From Limnohabitans sp. (GTDB taxonomy: Bacteria > Pseudomonadota > Gammaproteobacteria > Burkholderiales > Burkholderiaceae_C), in NCBI GenBank assembly GCA_018883305.1, contig VEQI01000014.1, forward strand, positions 1 to 20,486: a DNA stretch of 20,486 nucleotides, in the 5' to 3' direction. Every line of letters begins with the position of its first letter. Position 1 is the first letter of the stretch. Of the stretch, positions 6,340 through 12,887 are shown piece by piece. Below the pieces are notes generated by a model, which saw only the letters and a list, made by a program, of their open reading frames with translations, ran no database searches and was not told where the DNA came from. A program made the position numbers and the translations under genes.

Positions 6340-7212
6340 GTAATTTTGCGGGCCGCGGCTGGCGATCTTGAGCGCCCCCACCCGGTTACCCAAGGCCGCG
6401 CAATCGGCCAACGACCATCCCTGCTCCAGACCAAAGAGCAAAGCACCGCGCCAGGCATCGCCACAACCCGTCGGGTCCACCACTTGTGTGGCCTGTACAG
6501 GTGGCACATGTGTCATCTCGCCGTTTTGCCAAACTTCGCAACCCTGAGCGCCCAGCGTCACAATCAGGCCATCCACACGGCGCGAGATATCGGCTGAACT
6601 CCAGCCGGTGCGCTCGCTCAGCAACTTGCCTTCGTAGTCGTTGACCGTGACCCAGGTGGACTGCTCAATGAAACGCGCCAGCTCTGCACCGTCAAACATC
6701 GGCAAACCCTGGCCCGGATCGAACACGAAAGGAATGTGCGCGGCGTGGCATTGCTCGGCATGCTCCAGCATGGCGTCGCGGCCATCGGGAGAAATGATGG
6801 CCAGCTTGACGTCCGGATGTGACTCAATGCGAGTGATGTGTGCCTGCATCATCGCGCCCGGATGGAAGGCGGTGATCTGGTTGTTGTCGCGATCGGTCAT
6901 GATCATGGCCTGCGCGGTGTAGGTGTCTGACAGCAGACGCACATGATCCGTGGAAATTCCCAGGTCACGCAAACGCTGCAGGTACTCGGCCCCATCCTGA
7001 CCCAAGGTGGCCATGGGCAGCGGTGTCCCGCCCAGTTGCTTCAAGCTGTAGGCGATGTTGCCCGCACAGCCCCCAAAATCCCGTCGCAGGGCCGGCACCA
7101 GAAACGACACATTCAGGATGTGCAACTGGTCCGGCAGGATCTGTTCGGCAAACCGGCCTTCAAACGACATGATGGAATCAAATGCGAGCGAGCCGCAAAT
7201 CAGGGAAGCCAT
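6325..7212 (-). CDS. PfkB-family nucleoside (adenosine-type) kinase
   Basis: This 295-aa ribokinase-fold kinase has the N-terminal motif RRDFGGCAGNIAY (residues 43-55), the phosphate-contact region around NDYEGK (191-196) and signature 2, DPTGCGDAWRGALL, with catalytic base D252 and anion-hole GCG. The overall sequence (MASLICGSLAFDSIMSFEGR, FHPGAMMQ, FDPGQGLPMFDG) is, from memory, close to the Burkholderia thailandensis nucleoside kinase that accepts inosine, adenosine and cytidine. A purine/pyrimidine nucleoside substrate is therefore more likely than a sugar. The family usually has Phe where this protein has W254 in GCGDAW. It starts 18 bp after prmA and is probably the last gene of that operon. 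The substrate cannot be fixed from sequence. Confidence 0.85.
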   Translation of the reverse strand: MASLICGSLAFDSIMSFEGRFAEQILPDQLHILNVSFLVPALRRDFGGCAGNIAYSLKQLGGTPLPMATLGQDGAEYLQRLRDLGISTDHVRLLSDTYTAQAMIMTDRDNNQITAFHPGAMMQAHITRIESHPDVKLAIISPDGRDAMLEHAEQCHAAHIPFVFDPGQGLPMFDGAELARFIEQSTWVTVNDYEGKLLSERTGWSSADISRRVDGLIVTLGAQGCEVWQNGEMTHVPPVQATQVVDPTGCGDAWRGALLFGLEQGWSLADCAALGNRVGALKIASRGPQNYSVER

Positions 7213-7230
7213 TTCAAATCTTTCTAAAAA

Positions 7231-8112
7231 TCAGGTCCGGGCGGTCATCAGCACCCAGCCGTCTTCAGCATCGGATACTTCTAACTGAACATGCGGCGCA
7301 TAGGCCTGTTGCAACTCTAGGGTCTGACGCTCCAGAATGCCCGCCAACACCAGTGAGCCACCCGCCTGCACATGCGCGCACAGCAACGGCGCGAGCACCT
7401 TGAGCGGTGTGGCCAGAATGTTGGCCAGTACCGTGTGGTACTGCCCTTGGGCCAACTCAGGCAAGCCGGAACGCAGCGTCACATGGTTGGCCTGGGCGTT
7501 GAGTTGCGTGGCGGTGACGGCGGCCTCGTCGATGTCCACCGCATCCACACTGGCTGCACCATGCATGGCCGCACCAATGGCCAAAATGCCAGAACCGCAA
7601 CCGTAATCCAGCACACGTTGTCCAGACAAGTCATGGCGCGCAATCCAACGCAAGCACATGCGGGTGGTGGGATGGGTACCGGTGCCGAAGGCCAAGCCGG
7701 GATCGAGCCGGATGAAGCGGCGGGCTGCTGCCGGCGGCTCATGCCAGGTGGGCACAATCCAGAACTCTGGCGTGATCTCCACCGGTGCAAATTGCGATTG
7801 CGTCAGCCGTACCCAATCTTGGTCAGCCACGGCTTGCAGACCCAGCACCTCGCATTCGGTGAAAAAGTCCTGCGCCAGCAACAAACGGGCCGCATCTTCG
7901 GCGGACGCTTGTTGCGCAAACAAGGCGGTGATGCTGGAGCGCTCCCAACCGGGCTGAGGGGGTGGCATGCCGGGCTCGCCAAAGAGGGCTTGCTCGGCAT
8001 CGGTATGGGCGTCGGCGTCTTCCACGGACACACTCAACGCGTCCAGTGCCTCCAGTGCGTCTCCAATGGTTTCAACCTGCGCCTGCGGAACCCTCAGTCT
8101 GAGCTCGAACAT
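7231..8112 (-). CDS. prmA: Ribosomal protein L11 methyltransferase PrmA
   Basis: This SAM-dependent enzyme trimethylates ribosomal protein L11 at several amino groups. The product has an N-terminal substrate-recognition domain (FELRLRVP onward) and a Rossmann methyltransferase domain. The latter has DPGLAFGTGTHPTT, SAM motif I VLDYGCGSGILAIGA, acidic loop DAVDID and the catalytic-region NILATPLKVL. A GTG codon at 8113-8115 directly precedes the ATG at 8110-8112. The ATG giving MFELRLRV is preferred. It lies 15 bp after accC and was probably transcribed with it. PrmA next to accC is a common betaproteobacterial order. Length (293 aa) is normal for the family. Confidence 0.96.
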   Translation of the reverse strand: MFELRLRVPQAQVETIGDALEALDALSVSVEDADAHTDAEQALFGEPGMPPPQPGWERSSITALFAQQASAEDAARLLLAQDFFTECEVLGLQAVADQDWVRLTQSQFAPVEITPEFWIVPTWHEPPAAARRFIRLDPGLAFGTGTHPTTRMCLRWIARHDLSGQRVLDYGCGSGILAIGAAMHGAASVDAVDIDEAAVTATQLNAQANHVTLRSGLPELAQGQYHTVLANILATPLKVLAPLLCAHVQAGGSLVLAGILERQTLELQQAYAPHVQLEVSDAEDGWVLMTART

Positions 8113-8127
8113 CACATCACCCAGGCA

Positions 8128-9477
8128 TTACCGCTTGTGATCCGTCAGCCAGTGTTCAAGGTAGTGGATGTTGGTACCACCTTCCATGAACTTGGCGTCG
8201 ACCATCAACTCGCGGTGCAGGGGCACGTTGGTGTTGATACCCTCGACCACCATCTCGGCCAGCGCCGTGCGCATACGGGCGATCGCCTGCTCACGCGTGT
8301 CACCATGCACAATGATCTTGCCGATCATGGAGTCATAGTTGGGCGGCACGAAGTAGTTGGTGTACACGTGTGAATCCACGCGCACGCCCGGGCCACCTGG
8401 CGCGTGCCACATGGTGATGCGGCCCGGTGAGGGTGTGAACTTGAACGGGTCTTCAGCATTGACGCGGCACTCGATGGCGTGACCGCGGATACCGATTTGA
8501 CGCTGGGTGAAAGGCAGTTTTTCACCAGCAGCCACCATGATTTGCGTTTTGACGATGTCGATGCCCGTGATGAATTCGGTCACGGGGTGCTCCACCTGGA
8601 CCCGGGTGTTCATCTCGATGAAATAGAACTCGCCTTTTTCATACAGAAATTCGAAGGTACCTGCCCCACGGTAGCCGATGCGCTTGCACGCAGCCACGCA
8701 GCGCTCACCAATCTTGTCGATCAGCTTGCGAGGAATACCCGGGGCCGGGGCTTCTTCAATGACCTTCTGGTGGCGTCGTTGCATGGAGCAGTCGCGCTCA
8801 CCCAAGTACACCGCGTTGCGGTGTTGATCGGCCAGCACCTGGATCTCGATGTGACGCGGGTTCTGGAGAAACTTCTCCATGTAAACCGCCGGATTGCCAA
8901 ACGCCGCAGCAGCTTCGGCCTTGGTGGTCTGCACGGCATGGATGAGAGCGGCCTCTGTATGCACCACGCGCATGCCACGACCACCACCCCCCCCAGCCGC
9001 CTTGATGATGACCGGGTAGCCCACGCTTTTGGCAATGCGACGAATGTGCGCCGGATCATCGGGCAGCTCGCCTTCGGAGCCGGGCACGCAAGGCACACCC
9101 GCCTTGATCATGGCCTGTTTGGCCGAGACCTTGTCGCCCATGATGCGGATCGACTCGGGAGTGGGGCCAATGAACTGGAAACCGCTTTTTTCCACGCGCT
9201 CGGCAAAGTCGGCGTTTTCGCTCAGAAAGCCATATCCGGGGTGAATGGCCTCAGCATCCGTGACCTCGGCCGCCGAGATGATGGCCGGCATGCTGAGATA
9301 GCTTTGCGCAGACGGTGCCGGCCCGATGCACACCGCCTCTTCCGCCAGCTTGACGTACTTGGCTTCGCGATCGGCCTCGGAGTAAACCACCACGGCCTGC
9401 ACACCCATCTCGCGGCAAGCGCGCTGAATACGCAGCGCAATCTCGCCGCGATTGGCAATCAGGATTTTTTTGAACAT
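8128..9477 (-). CDS. accC: Biotin carboxylase subunit of acetyl-CoA carboxylase
   Basis: This ATP-grasp enzyme carboxylates the biotin on AccB, the first half-reaction of malonyl-CoA synthesis. The 449-aa product has the N-terminal KKILIANRGEIALRI and HPGYGFLSEN motifs, the glycine-rich ATP lid AAGGGGGRGMRVV, ERDCSMQRRHQKVIEEAPAP, the metal-binding/catalytic EFLYEKGEFYFIEMNTRVQV with VEHPVTE, and a complete C-terminal domain (PSPGRITMWHAPGG, YDSMIGKIIVHG). It begins 7 bp after accB with only a weak ribosome binding site (GTAAG region), so translational coupling to accB is likely. A run of eight G residues on the coding strand (8987-8994) encodes the lid glycines. Confidence 0.98.
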   Translation of the reverse strand: MFKKILIANRGEIALRIQRACREMGVQAVVVYSEADREAKYVKLAEEAVCIGPAPSAQSYLSMPAIISAAEVTDAEAIHPGYGFLSENADFAERVEKSGFQFIGPTPESIRIMGDKVSAKQAMIKAGVPCVPGSEGELPDDPAHIRRIAKSVGYPVIIKAAGGGGGRGMRVVHTEAALIHAVQTTKAEAAAAFGNPAVYMEKFLQNPRHIEIQVLADQHRNAVYLGERDCSMQRRHQKVIEEAPAPGIPRKLIDKIGERCVAACKRIGYRGAGTFEFLYEKGEFYFIEMNTRVQVEHPVTEFITGIDIVKTQIMVAAGEKLPFTQRQIGIRGHAIECRVNAEDPFKFTPSPGRITMWHAPGGPGVRVDSHVYTNYFVPPNYDSMIGKIIVHGDTREQAIARMRTALAEMVVEGINTNVPLHRELMVDAKFMEGGTNIHYLEHWLTDHKR

Positions 9478-9484
9478 GTGGCGC

Positions 9485-9964
9485 TTACTCGATCACCACC
9501 AGCGGGTGCCCGTATTCAACGGCCTGACCGTTGTCGGCCAGGATCTTGACCACGGTGCCGCTCTTGTCAGCCTCGATCTCGTTGAGGATCTTCATGGCTT
9601 CGATGATGCAGATGGTGTCGCCTTCCTTCACCACGCTGCCCACCTCGATGAACGGTTTGGCGCCCGGACTGGCTGCACGATAGAAAGTGCCCACCATGGG
9701 TGACTTGATCACATGGCCTGCATCCTGGTCTGCAGGCGCCGCTTCCGTTGGTGCAGTCACAGCCTGCGAAGCAGGCACCGCTGCCATGGCGGCCAGAGGA
9801 GCGGCCACTGCAACAGGTGCTGCGGCCACCGGGGCCGCCATCACCACTGGCGCGCCGCTTGATTTGACAATACGAACCTTGCCTTCGGCTTCGGTGATCT
9901 CCAGCTCGGAGACATTGGACTCAGAGACCAAGTCAATCAGGGTCTTGAGTTTGCGCAAATCCAT
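9485..9964 (-). CDS. accB: Biotin carboxyl carrier protein of acetyl-CoA carboxylase
   Basis: This carries biotin between AccC and the AccAD transferase. The 159-aa product has an N-terminal helical segment (LRKLKTLIDLVSESNVSELEI), an Ala/Pro-rich flexible linker (about 36-82) and a C-terminal biotinyl domain with SPMVGTFYRAASPGAKPF, the bacterial thumb. The biotinylation site is K125 in EAMKI. The ATG at 9962-9964 has a GACAGG Shine-Dalgarno-like sequence upstream. The 87-bp gap to the TlpA-like gene is the probable site of the accBC promoter, though no convincing -35/-10 pair was found in it. Confidence 0.97.
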   Translation of the reverse strand: MDLRKLKTLIDLVSESNVSELEITEAEGKVRIVKSSGAPVVMAAPVAAAPVAVAAPLAAMAAVPASQAVTAPTEAAPADQDAGHVIKSPMVGTFYRAASPGAKPFIEVGSVVKEGDTICIIEAMKILNEIEADKSGTVVKILADNGQAVEYGHPLVVIE

Positions 9965-10037
9965 ACAAAACCTGTCAGGTAATTTCGAATAGGACGGAAT
10001 TTACACCAAAACACAAGGATTTTCCGGTTTTCTCACG

Positions 10038-10055
10038 TTAATTGATGTGAATTAA
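10038..10055. repeat. AT-rich inverted repeat between accB and the TlpA-like gene
   Basis: TTAATT (10038-10043) and AATTAA (10050-10055) are perfect inverted 6-mers around GATGTG. The repeat spans the stop codon of the TlpA-like gene and lies about 75 bp upstream of the accB ATG. An operator or upstream promoter element for accBC is possible. The stem is too weak for a terminator. Confidence 0.4.
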
Positions 10056-10603
10056 ATCCATTTTTTGAGATCTTGTGGATCCAGACGACCTAGCTTTTGC
10101 TGCAGGATGCGGCCATGGGCATCCAGCACCAGGGTGAAGGGCAGGCTACCCGACTCATTACCCAGTTGCCGCCCCAGATGATTGCCATTGAGGCCGCCCA
10201 GGGCAATTGGATAGTGAACCGGTTGGGCGGCCAGAAAACGGCGTACCGCCGAAGGTTGATCAATGGCTATTCCAACAATTTGCCAACTCTTGGCAGCATT
10301 TTCTTGATAAAAGGCATCAAGAAGAGGCATTTCCTCCACGCAGGGGGGACACCAGGTGGCCCAGAAGTTGATCACCAGAGGGCGGCCACGCAGGGTCTCC
10401 AAGGACAAAGGCGTGCCATCGGGTTGCTCAAAGCGTGAGGTCCACAGCAACTGCTCCACAGCAGGTGGCAACCGCCCTGCGGCACTGCGCCACCACGACA
10501 GCCCGCCCCCTGCCACCACGGCAGCCCCAGCCACGCCCACCATCCAATGACGTCGATTCGGGCCAGAAGAGGGCGTAGATGGTGGATTTTGGGAAATGTT
10601 CAT
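10052..10603 (-). CDS. TlpA/ResA-like membrane-anchored thioredoxin
   Basis: This is a periplasm-facing thiol-disulfide oxidoreductase of 183 aa. A basic N-terminus (NRRHW, 16-20) leads into one hydrophobic segment (about 21-35) acting as signal anchor. The twin Arg is Tat-like but lacks the full motif. The thioredoxin domain follows: LRGRPLVINFWATWCPPCVEEMP with active site W84-C85-P-P-C88, then IDQP and the cis-Pro region SGSLPFTLVLDAHGRI. Family members reduce apocytochrome c or other extracytoplasmic disulfides. The exact partner is not visible here. Its ATG overlaps the upstream stop by 4 bp (ATGA at 10600-10603), so translation is probably coupled to the unnamed gene before it. Confidence 0.9.
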   Translation of the reverse strand: MNISQNPPSTPSSGPNRRHWMVGVAGAAVVAGGGLSWWRSAAGRLPPAVEQLLWTSRFEQPDGTPLSLETLRGRPLVINFWATWCPPCVEEMPLLDAFYQENAAKSWQIVGIAIDQPSAVRRFLAAQPVHYPIALGGLNGNHLGRQLGNESGSLPFTLVLDAHGRILQQKLGRLDPQDLKKWI

Positions 10604-11187
10604 GAATTTTCCAGCAAACGCTTGAGTGCCGACAGATCACCACGCTGGCTTTGCCCCTGCGCATCCAGACGCAGTGCCCCCCGAAGATCGTCGTGGTCAT
10701 AGATCATCAAATGCACCCCGACATGCATCTTGAGCGGTGCGCACCAACTGTGCACACTCAAAGCGTCCACTTGTCCGCCTTGAAAGCCTCGAATCTGCTG
10801 CACATCGTAGTCTATCCCCTGGTTAATGAGCTCAATTTCAGCCGATTTTGAGTCATCACAAAACAATTGCAGATAAATATCCGAATGACGGGTTGCAGTG
10901 CCACGCCACACTGCACCACCCAAATGCGGCCTGAATTCGGCCAAACGCGTCATCCAGGTCACGGCGTGTTCACGCAGTGCCTGCAACTCCCCTGGCTGGG
11001 TGTCCGCGCAAAACAAATCCAGGTGCTCACGCAACGCGGCTTCCAGCACCAGGTTGTCAGGCAATGGCGTGCGCGCAGGCAAGCCCAGTGTCTTCAGCGC
11101 CTGGTGTTTGGCCGGTCCGTATTCCAGGCCATCCTCGGCAATCAGCCTGGCCGCCGTGGCGGCAATGGCAAGGGTGGCGTTGTCCAT
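10600..11187 (-). CDS. Conserved protein of unknown function, nucleotidyltransferase-like fragment
   Basis: I do not recognise a named function. The 195-aa product begins MDNATLAIAATAARLIAEDG, followed by LEYGPAKHQAL, and has no signal peptide or membrane segment. Residues 90-112 (GAVWRGTATRHSDIYLQLF region) resemble the G...SDxDL signature of minimal nucleotidyltransferases, but the second Asp position is Tyr, so catalysis is doubtful. The C-terminus (GALRLDAQGQSQRGDLSALK) looks conserved. Similar proteins sit beside mpl and tlpA in other Burkholderiales (from memory). The open frame extends to 11268, but the ATG at 11187 is chosen because a longer start would run into mpl. It overlaps the TlpA-like gene by 4 bp. 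A CACAAT hexamer at 11194-11199 lies 6 nt before the ATG. Confidence 0.8.
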   Translation of the reverse strand: MDNATLAIAATAARLIAEDGLEYGPAKHQALKTLGLPARTPLPDNLVLEAALREHLDLFCADTQPGELQALREHAVTWMTRLAEFRPHLGGAVWRGTATRHSDIYLQLFCDDSKSAEIELINQGIDYDVQQIRGFQGGQVDALSVHSWCAPLKMHVGVHLMIYDHDDLRGALRLDAQGQSQRGDLSALKRLLENS

Positions 11188-11220
11188 GCGTGAATTGTGC
11201 CCGCTCCCGGGTGGGGCGCC

Positions 11221-11226
11221 TAGAAT
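11221..11226 (+). promoter_or_regulatory. Putative -10 element of mpl (leaderless start)
   Basis: TAGAAT lies 8 nt before the mpl ATG. The intervening CCAGCCCC contains no Shine-Dalgarno, so transcription would start at or next to the ATG. A TTGTGC at 11195-11200 is a -35 candidate, but its 20-bp spacing is long. Confidence 0.55.
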
Positions 11227-11234
11227 CCAGCCCC

Positions 11235-12671
11235 ATGCACATTCATATCTTGGGGATTTGCGGCACATTCATGGGCGGCCTGGCCGCACTGGCCCGCGAA
11301 GCCGGTCATCGAGTCACGGGTTGCGATGCTGGCGTCTACCCGCCCATGAGCGACCAGCTGCGCGCGCTGGGCATTGATCTGATCGAGGGATTTGGCGCTG
11401 ATCAGATGGCCCTCAAGCCCGACTTGTTCGTGGTGGGGAATGTGGTTTCACGTGCACGGCTCGCCGATGGCGCCCCCAAATTTCCATTGATGGAGGCGAT
11501 TCTGGAAGCCGGCGCCCCCTACACCAGTGGTCCGCAATGGCTGTCCGAGTATCTGCTGCACGGCACACGCGAATCGCGTCACGTGCTGGCCGTGGCGGGC
11601 ACGCACGGCAAGACCACCACCACCGCCATGCTGGCCTGGATCCTGGACCACGCGGGGCTGCAGCCTGGCTTTCTGGTGGGCGGGGTGCCGCTGAACTTTG
11701 GCGTTTCGGCGCGGCTGGGTCAAGCCACGCCACGGACCGAGCGTCCGCTCTTCGTGATCGAGGCCGACGAGTACGACACGGCGTTTTTCGACAAGCGCAG
11801 CAAGTTCGTGCACTACCGTCCCCGCACCGCCATCCTCAACAACCTGGAATTCGATCACGCCGACATCTTTGACAATCTTGCAGCCATCGAACGGCAATTT
11901 CATCATTTGGTGCGCACCGTTCCTGCCAGCGGGCGCATTGTGGTGAACGGTGAACAAGACAGCCTGCAGCGTGTGTTGCGCCAGGGTTGCTGGAGTGAGG
12001 TGGCCCCCTTTGGAACGGCGCAACCTACCGGCAGCACACCTGCCACCACGGGCTGGCTGTGCCAGGGGTCGCCCGAGCACTTCCAGGTGTTGCATCAAGG
12101 CCAAGCCGTGGCCGAGGTCCGCTGGTCCATCGGCGGCGTGCACAACCAGCTCAACGCATTGGCGGCCATCGCAGCAGCGCAGCATGTGGGTGTGCCGCCA
12201 GCCTTGGCGGCTGAGGCGTTGGGACATTTTCAGAACGTGCGTCGCCGCATGGAAGTACGAGGCACAGTGCCCCGACCCGAAGGGGTCATCACGGTGTACG
12301 ACGATTTCGCCCATCACCCCACGGCCATCGCCACCACGGTGGATGGCTTGCGGCGTCAGATCCGTCCCGGTGATCGCATCCTGGCCATCTTCGAGCCCCG
12401 CAGCAACACCATGAAGCTGGGCACCATGAAATCCCAACTGCCCGACAGTTTGGCCCAGGCCGATCTGGCCTTCTGCCACAGCGGCGGTCTGGACTGGGAC
12501 GCGCGAGAGGCCCTGGCCCCGATGGGCGCACGTGCACAGGTTTGTCCCAACATTGCTGAACTGGTGGCCGCCGTGGTGGCGCAAGCCCGTCCTGGCGACC
12601 ATTTGCTGTGCATGAGCAACGGTGGTTTTGGCGGCATCCACGCGCAGTTGCTGCAGGCCCTCTCGGCCTGA
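11235..12671 (+). CDS. mpl: UDP-N-acetylmuramate:L-alanyl-gamma-D-glutamyl-meso-diaminopimelate ligase
   Basis: Mpl attaches recycled murein tripeptide to UDP-MurNAc, bypassing MurC, MurD and MurE. The 478-aa product starts with MHIHILGICGTFMGGLAALA, the N-terminal UDP-binding fold. It has the Mur ligase P-loop VAGTHGKTTTTAML, the central FVIEADEYDTAFFDKRSKF and NNLEFDHADIFDN motifs, GGVHNQLNALAAIAAA, and the C-terminal VYDDFAHHPTAI and FEPRSNTMKLG. These features identify Mpl rather than MurC. The frame is open back to 10977, but that extension is antisense to the divergent gene and has no homologous look. AmpD at the window start produces the substrate tripeptide. Confidence 0.96.
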   Translation: MHIHILGICGTFMGGLAALAREAGHRVTGCDAGVYPPMSDQLRALGIDLIEGFGADQMALKPDLFVVGNVVSRARLADGAPKFPLMEAILEAGAPYTSGPQWLSEYLLHGTRESRHVLAVAGTHGKTTTTAMLAWILDHAGLQPGFLVGGVPLNFGVSARLGQATPRTERPLFVIEADEYDTAFFDKRSKFVHYRPRTAILNNLEFDHADIFDNLAAIERQFHHLVRTVPASGRIVVNGEQDSLQRVLRQGCWSEVAPFGTAQPTGSTPATTGWLCQGSPEHFQVLHQGQAVAEVRWSIGGVHNQLNALAAIAAAQHVGVPPALAAEALGHFQNVRRRMEVRGTVPRPEGVITVYDDFAHHPTAIATTVDGLRRQIRPGDRILAIFEPRSNTMKLGTMKSQLPDSLAQADLAFCHSGGLDWDAREALAPMGARAQVCPNIAELVAAVVAQARPGDHLLCMSNGGFGGIHAQLLQALSA

Positions 12672-12707
12672 AGGGTGAACCGCAGGGAAAGCGCCCGCGC
12701 ATTTATG

Positions 12708-12716
12708 TGCTACATT
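12708..12716 (+). promoter_or_regulatory. Putative extended -10 promoter of the aromatic leader
   Basis: TGC-TACATT forms an extended -10 (TG at 12708-12709, hexamer 12711-12716). No good -35 is visible, which extended -10 promoters tolerate. Transcription would start about 12722-12724, at the leader ATG, with no room for a Shine-Dalgarno. Confidence 0.5.
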
Positions 12717-12723
12717 CAACCGC

Positions 12724-12804
12724 ATGACAACAGCCCGTTTTGGTTTTAGCTACTTTTGGTTCTCACGCCTCCCGGCGGTCGAGAGACTCGGACGTAAGCG
12801 CTAA
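12724..12804 (+). CDS. Aromatic amino acid leader peptide of the DAHP synthase attenuator
   Basis: This is a 26-codon ORF from ATG 12724 to TAA 12802-12804. It begins MTTARFGFSYFWFSRL and ends ERLGRKR. Codons 6-13 contain Phe four times (6, 8, 11, 13), Tyr at 10 and Trp at 12, far above chance for such a short frame, and they end 6 nt before the first attenuator segment at 12769. Ribosome stalling there would report charged Phe, Tyr or Trp tRNA, as in the pheL and trpL leaders of enterobacteria. There is no Shine-Dalgarno and the predicted transcript start coincides with the ATG, so a leaderless frame is likely. A leader transcript beginning at the start codon is known for trpL of Sinorhizobium meliloti. 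Confidence 0.85.
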   Translation: MTTARFGFSYFWFSRLPAVERLGRKR

Positions 12805-12854
12805 ACGGTCTGAACTCACTCACCAACCGCCGGAACTCCCGGCGGTTTTTTTTT
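12769..12854 (+). promoter_or_regulatory. Transcription attenuator upstream of DAHP synthase
   Basis: CTCCCGGCGGT occurs identically at 12769-12779 (inside the leader ORF) and 12836-12846. Between them AACCGCCGG (12825-12833) can pair with either copy. Pairing ACCGCCGG (12826-12833) with 12772-12779 gives an 8-bp antiterminator. Pairing 12825-12833 with 12839-12847 gives the terminator. A small GTCGAG/CTC-GAC hairpin (12778-12793) could compete for the upstream copy. The leader stop codon lies 20 nt before the terminator stem. Confidence 0.85.
12825..12854 (+). terminator. Rho-independent terminator of the attenuator
   Basis: A perfect 9-bp stem AACCGCCGG / CCGGCGGTT with loop AACTC (12834-12838) runs into nine T residues (12846-12854). 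It precedes the DAHP synthase ATG by 33 bp, so it must be read through for expression. It is unlikely to be the mpl terminator only, because the leader promoter and ORF lie between it and mpl. Confidence 0.95.
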
Positions 12855-12887
12855 GTTCGCTCAGCCTCGCCTTCAAAGAAAGTCATC

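Noticed and set aside
8987..8994. Run of eight C residues in accC as a possible phase-variable tract
   Set aside because: It encodes the conserved glycine-rich ATP lid, the frame is intact, and accC is presumably essential.
8479..9549. 356-codon open frame antisense to accC
   Set aside because: Shadow of accC, which is complete with all biotin carboxylase motifs.
10977..11234. N-terminal extension of mpl by 86 codons
   Set aside because: It would be antisense to the 195-aa gene. The Mpl N-terminal fold starts exactly at MHIHILG.
11448..12725. 425-codon open frame antisense to mpl
   Set aside because: Shadow of mpl. No domain is recognisable in its translation.
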